7,560 nt of DNA from JAUXFK01 sp034189035 (GTDB lineage: Bacteria; Desulfobacterota; UBA8473): the NCBI GenBank assembly GCA_034189035.1, contig JAXHVA010000161.1:1-7560 (forward strand). The letters run 5' to 3'. Position numbers and translations under genes: made by a program. Positions 1 through 4,397 of the stretch are shown piece by piece (positions within the stretch are counted from its first letter, which is position 1; every line of letters starts with the position of its first letter). Under the pieces are notes generated by a model. The model saw only the letters and a list, made by a program, of their open reading frames with translations, made no database searches and had not been told where the DNA came from.

Positions 1-610
1 TTCCCTTACCGTGTTTATTGGTGAGCCTGTTGAGATATCTCTTCCCCGGTTCATTGCCTTTAAGGAAGAGGACAGCGGCTTCAGAGAAGGCCCACTTGAG
101 ATGGGCATTACCTATTTTTTTGCCCTTGAGCCGTACTTTTTACCGTTGGACTCCTTGGCACTCTTCACCAATCGGCAGTAGGATGCAAAATCCTGTACAG
201 TGGGGAAGCGATTGATGTCTTCGATTTCATAGAGGATGACGAGCCCCAGGATTTTACCGACACCGGGGATTGATTTCAGCAGGGCGTATACCACAGGGTC
301 ATGATGGTTGGCCATGGAGATGATATCCTGCTCCATCTTCGCTACAATTGGGTCATACACTTGAATGACGGCAAGATCAGTGTCGATCATTTAGATCAGC
401 TATCCAATACCAGGTGAACATACATTCCACGGTAAAGACAATGCCCTCTCGAAAAAGGTGAATGGTTTTGAGGAATACCTCCTCACGATCGGTAATAATG
501 TTTCCGTATAATCTGATCTCCCCTGTTTCATCAAGGATGCAAAGATACATTTTTCTTGCGTGAAGGTCGATTCCGCAATAATATTTGTGCTGTTTGGTGT
601 AAAATCTCAT
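1..610 (-). pseudogene. IS110-family transposase, internally deleted and frameshifted
   Basis: IS110 transposases are DEDD recombinases guided by a bridge RNA. The first segment (610 to 377) holds the N-terminal DEDD_Tnp_IS110 start with GIDLHARK (first Asp near residue 15) and VECMFTWYWIADL (Glu). It then reads into a stop. The second segment (about 390 to 112) resumes in another frame within the C-terminal Transposase_20 domain, with IPGVGKILGLVILYEI and FASYCRLVKSAKES. Compared with family members, roughly 100 residues between these segments are missing, including the remaining two catalytic Asp residues. Short GATC repeats flank the junction near 391-398. A third segment (about 118 to 1) continues in the -1 frame as IGNAHLKWAFSEAA and GNEPGKRYLNRLTNKHGKG after an A7 run at 115-121 that is followed at once by an in-frame stop. 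The deletion makes the enzyme dead whether or not the A7 run permits slippage. Confidence 0.88.
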
Positions 611-615
611 CTGGT

Positions 616-622
616 CTCCTCC
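616..622 (-). promoter_or_regulatory. Strong ribosome binding site of the IS110 transposase
   Basis: On the minus strand the sequence GGAGGAG sits 5 bases before the ATG at 610-608. This fixes the start codon of the transposase remnant and gives the expected N-terminus leading into GIDLHARK. Confidence 0.7.
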
Positions 623-696
623 TTTTTTATTGGTTTATGATTCTGTGTTGAAACTCATAATACCATAGCTTAGGGGGAGGCCTTAAATAATATCAA

Positions 697-752
697 CCGC
701 ATGAACTCGGACTGGGAATTCCGCTACGCTCCATTGCCAGCTGGTTATGCGG
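697..752 (+). repeat. attC1 recombination site
   Basis: A 56-base imperfect inverted repeat. The outer arms are CCGCAT-GAAC (697-706) and GGTTATGCGG (743-752). The inner arms are CTGGGAAT (712-719) and ATTGCCAG (733-740), pairing at 7 of 8 positions. R' is GTTATGC at 744-750, and cassette 1 would begin at 745. It is shorter than the other sites and lies right beside the IS110 remnant, so its left side may have been altered by that insertion. Confidence 0.6.
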
Positions 753-774
753 AGCATTATAAATCTGGAGCAAA

Positions 775-1346
775 ATGCAATTATTCGATAATCAATTTGA
801 ATATTGGGATAGAGTATCATCATCTAAGACATTTACTCATCCGGCAGATATTGATCGGTTCAATTCAATTGTGTCTCCGAAAGCGAATATTATTGATTTT
901 GGCTGCGGATATGGCCGAACTTGTGATGAGTTACATCGTTTGGGATTTCGAAATATTTTAGGTGTTGACTCATCTCAAATAATGATTGAACGTGATCACA
1001 AAGAATATCCACATCTCAATCTTCAAACATTGAAAAACAATAATATCCCTTATGAGCAGGATTTTTTTGACGCTATTATACTATTTGCAGTTTTTACATG
1101 TATTCCAACTGATGAAGGGTAGCATTCTCTTATAAGTGAAATATATCGTATCCTCCGCCCCGGTGGAATTGTTTATATAAGCGACTATTGGTTGCAAAAC
1201 AATAAAGAAATTTTGATAAAGATTGGCTATTTTCTCTTCTTAGAGACTTCATCACTGTAGAGATGTTTGATATTGAAGTTTCAACTATGAATGGAAATAC
1301 ATCACTTGGGTTTCAGTATTTTGGATGTAAAAAAAGAAATTTATAA
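775..1346 (+). pseudogene. Class I SAM-dependent methyltransferase, disrupted (cassette 1)
   Basis: This gene would transfer a methyl group from S-adenosylmethionine to an unidentified small molecule or other substrate in the cytosol. The ATG at 775 has GGAG at 767-770 and lies 30 bases into the cassette. Motif I is IIDFGCGYGR at residues 39-48, followed by LGVDSSQIMIER (acidic loop binding the SAM ribose) and FDAIILFAVFTCIP (motif IV region). An in-frame TAG at 1120-1122 then interrupts the gene where CAG (Gln) would be a one-base change away. After it the same frame continues with LRPGGIVYISDYWLQNN, the usual post-motif of the family. A frameshift near 1208-1214 moves the rest to another frame, giving FDKDWLFSLLRDFITVEMFD and ending in TAA at 1344-1346, inside the R'' box of attC2. 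Intact length would be about 190 residues. The family is clear; the substrate is not. Confidence 0.85.
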
Positions 1347-1466
1347 CCATCCATTTCAGTATAACTGGCAGGGTCGTGCGGCTTTTACTTTTGCGGTTTT
1401 CGGTGTTAACGTAGCTTTTGCAAAGGCCATATTTCCCTGCCAGTTCTCTGAATGGTACGTTATGCT
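1341..1466 (+). repeat. attC2 recombination site, long form
   Basis: The R'' box TTATAAC (1341-1347) faces R' GTTATGC (1459-1465). The arms align over about 30 bases: ATCCATTTCAG against CTGAATGG, with one unpaired base (the extrahelical base that sets strand choice in attC folding), then an 11-base perfect stem AACTGGCAGGG (1363-1373) and its complement at 1434-1444. The enclosed loop is about 60 bases, giving a site of about 125 bases, near the size of Vibrio cholerae VCR sites and twice that of its neighbours here. The preceding methyltransferase stop codon lies within the R'' box. Confidence 0.82.
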
Positions 1467-1488
1467 TATCAAAGATAGTGGAGGAAAT

Positions 1489-1899
1489 ATGGATTATAAA
1501 CAAATGACTGCACCGTGTGGTCTCGATTGTTTCAACTGTATTGGCTTTTTGGCAAATAAAGATACAAAATTAATACCAGTGATCGCTGAGGCACTTAACA
1601 TATCTCCTGAGCAGGCTGAGAATGCAGTCTGCAAAGGTTGCCGAAACCAAGATGGCAAAATCCCTTTTATTCCGATGGAATGCAACGTCTATCCATGTAT
1701 AAAAAGCAAAGGTTTATCGTTTTGCTATGAATGTGCTGAATTTCCATGTGACCACCTTCACCCATACGCTGATCAAGCAATAAAAGTACCACACAATACA
1801 AAAATATTTAATTTATGCCTAATTAAAAAATTAGGGTTAGAAACTTGGGCAGAGGAAAAAGCCAAAGACGTTAAAGAAACCTACTTCAATGGAAATTAG
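1489..1899 (+). CDS. DUF3795 family Cys-rich protein (cassette 2)
   Basis: An intact 136-residue protein of the DUF3795 family (PF12675), whose members are small, Cys-rich and probably bind zinc or another metal; their function is unknown. Visible cysteines form clusters: C10-x3-C14-x2-C17 in APCGLDCFNC, C48-x2-C51 in CKGCR, then C65, C70, C79, C82 and C87 ending in FCYECAEFPCDHL, the family's typical closing motif. There is no signal peptide or membrane segment, so it is probably cytosolic. The start at 1489 is chosen because GGAGG at 1480-1484 precedes it with good spacing and it lies 30 bases after the attC2 junction. An in-frame extension back to 1291 is rejected, because it would read through attC2 and the end of the methyltransferase. 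It is one of two undamaged cassette genes in the window. The family call is firm; no activity can be assigned. Confidence 0.9.
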   Translation: MDYKQMTAPCGLDCFNCIGFLANKDTKLIPVIAEALNISPEQAENAVCKGCRNQDGKIPFIPMECNVYPCIKSKGLSFCYECAEFPCDHLHPYADQAIKVPHNTKIFNLCLIKKLGLETWAEEKAKDVKETYFNGN

Positions 1900-1908
1900 A
1901 AATTATAG

Positions 1909-1975
1909 AGCATAACATGCAGTTTCACAAAGGACCGCTCGTATCTCGCGACCTGTGAACCGCGGCGTTATATGG
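1909..1975 (+). repeat. attC3 recombination site
   Basis: The R'' box AGCATAAC (1909-1916) and R' GTTATATGG (1967-1975) flank arms GTTTCACAAAGG (1922-1933) and CCTGTGAACC (1952-1961), which pair apart from one or two unpaired bases. The loop is ACCGCTCGTATCTCGCGA. The site is about 66 bases, a typical attC length. R'' matches the start of its own cassette at 1459-1466 exactly rather than the R' beside it, as expected for a junction between two different cassettes. Confidence 0.85.
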
Positions 1976-2001
1976 TTTAATAAATCGAATAGAGAATCAT
2001 A

Positions 2002-2655
2002 ATGAGGATTGAAGTATTGGGTATTTCTGGAAGTCTTGTAAAAAACAGCAACACGGATCGGCTTGTCAAAGCTGTATTGAATGCAACAGGACTTGAATCC
2101 GACTTTGTAAAACTTAGCACAATTAACGTCAGGCCTTGCGTTGGCTGCAAACAATGTGTTCCAGACAACGTCTGTAAAGTCAGGGATGATTTTCAGGAGC
2201 TGGCAGAAAAAATCAAGAAAGTCAAGGCGTTGATTATCGGTGCCTATATACCTTACGGCCAGATAGACGGTTTTACCAAAGCGCTTCCTGAAAGATTCTG
2301 GTCGCTTAGACAAACCTGCTTAGGGGTAAACTGTGCGCGACGATTCTGACCGGTCTGACGCCTGACTTGCTGAATAACGTCAATCAATCATTAACTGCCA
2401 AGTTACGGGAATATGAACGCATGGAGCTTATCGGGCAATTGACGGTTCAAGGAAATATTCCTTTCTGACCTGCGGTGAGGGGGACGAGTGTGAGATGAGC
2501 GGAATAAACCTAATGTACGGCCCAGATGCCAAGACATCCGATTACGGATACTCACGGGTTGAGGATCAGAAGATGTGTGGGAAGAAGCAACACGATTCGG
2601 TCTTCTAATCAGTGAACGCCTACAAACAAGTAATAGCGAACAGAACTCCATATAA
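2002..2655 (+). pseudogene. Iron-sulfur flavoprotein / NADPH-dependent FMN reductase, frameshifted (cassette 3)
   Basis: This is a flavodoxin-fold oxidoreductase that would bind FMN and, from its cysteines, a 4Fe-4S cluster, moving electrons between NAD(P)H or ferredoxin and small acceptors. The start is the ATG at 2002, 35 bases into the cassette. The N-terminus MRIEVLGISGSLVKNSNT is the FMN phosphate loop. C46-x2-C49-x2-C52-x5-C58 is the compact cysteine motif of iron-sulfur flavoproteins. ALIIGAYIPYGQIDGFTKAL follows. Three frameshifts break it: near 2310 (resuming as NLLRGKLCATILTGLTPDLL), near 2463 (resuming as LTCGEGDECEMSG and INLMYGPDAKTSDYGYSR) and near 2573 (resuming as VWEEATRFGLLISERLQTS). 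The reconstructed frame ends in TAA at 2653-2655, inside the R'' box of attC4. Intact length would be about 217 residues. The family is clear; this copy encodes at most a 115-residue stub. Confidence 0.87.
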
Positions 2656-2714
2656 CCATTGCTTCCACGGGACGGGCTAAAGCCGCACCCGTGAAGCAGA
2701 CACTGGTTGCTTAC
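2648..2714 (+). repeat. attC4 recombination site
   Basis: R'' CCATATAAC (2648-2656) is followed by the stem GCTTCCACGGG (2661-2671) pairing with CCCGTGAAGC (2688-2697) with one unpaired C, a classic attC extrahelical base. An inner GGCT/AGCC pairing lies in the loop. R' is GTTGCTTAC (2706-2714). This R' departs from the usual GTTRRRY and looks like GTTGGGCTTAC with two G lost, judging from the matching R'' at 3491-3501. The change may reduce recombination at this junction. Confidence 0.78.
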
Positions 2715-2777
2715 GTTTAGAAATGAATCTTCACCATATACGTCAAATTATCAGGTTTATATAAATACACAATTAAG

Positions 2778-3410
2778 ATGAATATGGAACAACATATAAA
2801 AGAAATAGAAAGACTGCTACTAATTTGCTGTAGCATTCTTCAAAGCGAGATAGAAACACTGATTGCTCAAAAGAAAATAGAAGTAGATACCATCTTTCTG
2901 AGCAAACGTTTGCACGATGACCCTCAGAAACTTCATCAGGCTCTCAGCGCATCACTTCAAAAGCACTACAAAAGAAAACCTATTGTAGTTTATGGAAACC
3001 TGTGCCTTGGTTCTGAATATAGAATGCATGCACTTATGAACGAGTATGGCACAATTAAAGTTAATGCTCTGAATTGTATAGACTGTCTTCTCGGTGGACA
3101 CGGTAAAGTGGTAGATATCGATCCGGATCATCGGTCTTATTTCTTAACCCCCGGTTTTATTGAGTCCTTCAATGAAGTTGATACGGGTAATATGCATGAG
3201 ACCCGCCGCCTGTTTAAAATGCTCAGAGGAATCATTCTATTGGACTCTTTGGATAATACGGATCAATATCGTGAAGATATCGACTATTTTTGTAATCAGA
3301 CTGGCCTACCCATTGTAAAACATATACATGTTGGGTTGTCCGGGCTTAAGGCAATTATCAATGAAGCTCTAGAGAGAACAAACACATCACGAATCCAACG
3401 AGGTCATTGA
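2778..3410 (+). CDS. DUF1638 family protein (cassette 4)
   Basis: An intact 210-residue protein of the DUF1638 family (PF07796). The family is uncharacterised; members are often encoded near corrinoid methyltransferase genes in methanogens and other anaerobes, but no such gene is present here. Family signatures are the N-terminal CCSIL (C17, C18) followed by EIETLIAQ, the central VVYGNLCLGSEYRMHAL, NCIDCLLGG and the YFLTPGFIES motif. The conserved cysteines suggest metal or cofactor binding (inference). No signal peptide or membrane helix is seen. The start is uncertain: the ATG at 2778 has only a weak AAG upstream, and ATG at 2784 is an alternative. The leader from the cassette junction at 2706 is 71 bases and holds no recognisable gene. 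The stop TGA lies 81 bases before attC5. Confidence 0.88.
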   Translation: MNMEQHIKEIERLLLICCSILQSEIETLIAQKKIEVDTIFLSKRLHDDPQKLHQALSASLQKHYKRKPIVVYGNLCLGSEYRMHALMNEYGTIKVNALNCIDCLLGGHGKVVDIDPDHRSYFLTPGFIESFNEVDTGNMHETRRLFKMLRGIILLDSLDNTDQYREDIDYFCNQTGLPIVKHIHVGLSGLKAIINEALERTNTSRIQRGH

Positions 3411-3412
3411 TT

Positions 3413-3438
3413 CAGAAGAAATTAAAAACTTCTGTTTT
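3413..3438 (+). terminator. Weak terminator-like hairpin after the DUF1638 gene
   Basis: CAGAAG (3413-3418) and CTTCTG (3429-3434) form a 6-base stem with a 10-base A-rich loop, followed by TTTT. The stem is short and AT-rich, so termination would be inefficient at best. Confidence 0.3.
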
Positions 3439-3490
3439 GCTTCAGTAACAAAGGAGTTGACCTGTGGTTGATCAAACAGCAATCAAGTAG

Positions 3491-3557
3491 GTAAGCCCAA
3501 CCCGCTCTTTCTACGGACCGCAAAAAACCGCACCCGCTGAAGAGTACGTTAGCGCAT
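3491..3557 (+). repeat. attC5 recombination site
   Basis: R'' is GCCCAAC (3495-3501), an exact RYYYAAC, within GTAAGCCCAAC (3491-3501). R' is GTTAGCGC (3548-3555). The arms CGCTCTTTCTACGG and CCGCTGAAGAG pair with one extra T as the extrahelical base. The core is about 60 bases, the classic 59-base-element length. R'' matches the beginning of cassette 4 at 2706-2714 (with a 2-base gap) and R' matches the distal box of cassette 5 at 7225-7234. Confidence 0.85.
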
Positions 3558-3592
3558 AAGCGAAGCGAAGAAACGGCTTATATATTAGGGGG
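3556..3592 (+). promoter_or_regulatory. Leader hairpin and ribosome binding site of the phosphoesterase gene
   Basis: ATAAGC (3556-3561) and GCTTAT (3576-3581) form a 6-base stem around a purine-rich loop. AGGGGG (3587-3592) follows as ribosome binding site, 7 bases before the ATG at 3600. The ribosome binding site supports the start at 3600 over the internal ATGs at 3603 and 3612. Any regulatory effect of the hairpin is inference. Confidence 0.45.
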
Positions 3593-3599
3593 TTCGATT

Positions 3600-4337
3600 A
3601 TGATGGAGACCATGACGATAACGATCTTACACGTCTCAGATACTCAGTTCGGCTGCAACTATCGTTTTGCTGGCAGCGACCTATCGTCTCTGGAAGGCCG
3701 ATTTGATACTTTGCTGTCACGATTGAAAATGGATATCAAGAAACTCGGGGATGGCTATAATCTACACCCGGATATTCTGATTATGACCGGTGATTTAACA
3801 GAAAAGGGCCTTAAGTCCGAAATGCAGAATGCCCTCAGTTTCATCATAGGAATTGAGGAATCATTAGGATTACCACGTGAGCGAATAGTATTGATACCCG
3901 GAAACCATGATGTCAAGCGCAAAGCATGCGAGGCTTATTTCTGCCAGTGCGATGCAAATGAACAGAAGCCAGTAAAACCCTATTGGGACAAGTGGTCTAA
4001 GTACAATTGGCTCTTTGAACAGCTTTATGGTAGCCAGACATCGGCAAAATTCACAGAGCACACACCTTGGACATTGTTCCCGATAGATGATGTCAAAGTG
4101 GTGGTTGCGGGCCTTAATTCAACGATAGCCGAAAGTCACAAAGATCAAGATCACTACGGTTTTTTAGGGGAAAACCAGCTTAAATGGTTTGCCGATAGAT
4201 TAGCCAAGTATAAAGAGGAAGGTTGGTTTCGAATCGCAGCATTACACCATAACGTCCAACGTGCTGCAAAGGCGGATAATGAAAACCTAAAGGATGCTGA
4301 TGATTTTAAGAACATCCTCCAACCTTTTATTAATTGA
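3600..4337 (+). CDS. Calcineurin-like metallophosphoesterase, N-terminal part of a TGA-interrupted fusion (cassette 5)
   Basis: A two-metal phosphoesterase domain that would hydrolyse phosphodiesters or phosphomonoesters; the substrate is unknown. Motifs in order: HVSDTQFG (D14; Gln16 stands where many members have His), GD at 64-65 in IMTGDLTEKG, GNHD at 101-104, and LHHNV with H216-H217. The frame stops at TGA 4335-4337 (codon 246), directly before the last metal motif. That motif is encoded in the same frame after the stop as VVHGHTHNGK (would-be residues 247-256). The 245-residue product therefore lacks GHTH and is expected to be inactive. No start with a good ribosome binding site follows the stop, so this and the downstream reading frame were most likely one gene spanning 3600-7127, about 1175 residues. 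No signal peptide; cytosolic. Domain identity is firm; disruption against recoding is discussed in the findings. Confidence 0.9.
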   Translation: MMETMTITILHVSDTQFGCNYRFAGSDLSSLEGRFDTLLSRLKMDIKKLGDGYNLHPDILIMTGDLTEKGLKSEMQNALSFIIGIEESLGLPRERIVLIPGNHDVKRKACEAYFCQCDANEQKPVKPYWDKWSKYNWLFEQLYGSQTSAKFTEHTPWTLFPIDDVKVVVAGLNSTIAESHKDQDHYGFLGENQLKWFADRLAKYKEEGWFRIAALHHNVQRAAKADNENLKDADDFKNILQPFIN

Positions 4338-4397
4338 GTCGTCCATGGACATACTCACAACGGAAAACTCGAATGGCTTAACTACAATATCCCTATA

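Larger units (their letters stand above)
1..690 (-). mobile_element. IS110-family insertion sequence, decayed, left part outside window
   Basis: This is the 5' portion of an IS110-family element read on the minus strand. Its transposase starts at 610 and runs leftwards off the window. Only about 80 bases separate the transposase start from attC1, so the upstream non-coding end is short. That is more like the IS1111 subgroup, where the long non-coding region carrying the bridge RNA lies downstream of the transposase, than the IS110 subgroup, where it lies upstream. The exact right end is not visible because these elements lack terminal inverted repeats; 690 is a guess bounded by attC1. No gene other than the transposase is seen in 611-696. 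Members of the IS1111-attC group are known to target integron attC sites, which fits the location. Confidence 0.75.

Noticed and set aside
18..215. Plus-strand reading frame at the left edge
   Set aside because: Antisense to recognisable IS110 transposase sequence.
701..961. Plus-strand frame starting inside attC1
   Set aside because: Out of frame with the methyltransferase, whose motif I is clear from the ATG at 775, and it would be translated from within the recombination site.
1291..1488. N-terminal extension of the DUF3795 protein
   Set aside because: It would translate through the end of the methyltransferase and the whole of attC2; the ATG at 1489 has a proper ribosome binding site and gives the family's usual N-terminus.
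1903..2313. Minus-strand reading frame of 136 codons opposite the flavoprotein
   Set aside because: It is the antisense shadow of a clearly recognisable flavoprotein and overlaps attC3; no ribosome binding site or family resemblance.
2403..2651. Minus-strand reading frame opposite the end of the flavoprotein pseudogene
   Set aside because: The plus strand carries recognisable flavoprotein sequence in shifted frames over the same bases; the minus product is low-complexity and unfamiliar.
2723..2764. Fourteen-codon frame as a leader peptide for the DUF1638 gene
   Set aside because: No ribosome binding site, no attenuator-like hairpins and no codon bias pointing to a regulatory leader.
4335..4380. 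Selenocysteine insertion signal after the in-frame TGA
   Set aside because: No stem-loop of bacterial SECIS shape is seen in the 40 bases after the codon, and the position is not a known Sec or redox site in phosphoesterases. TGG is used for Trp throughout and TGA ends the DUF1638 and radical SAM genes, so a TGA-as-Trp code is also rejected.
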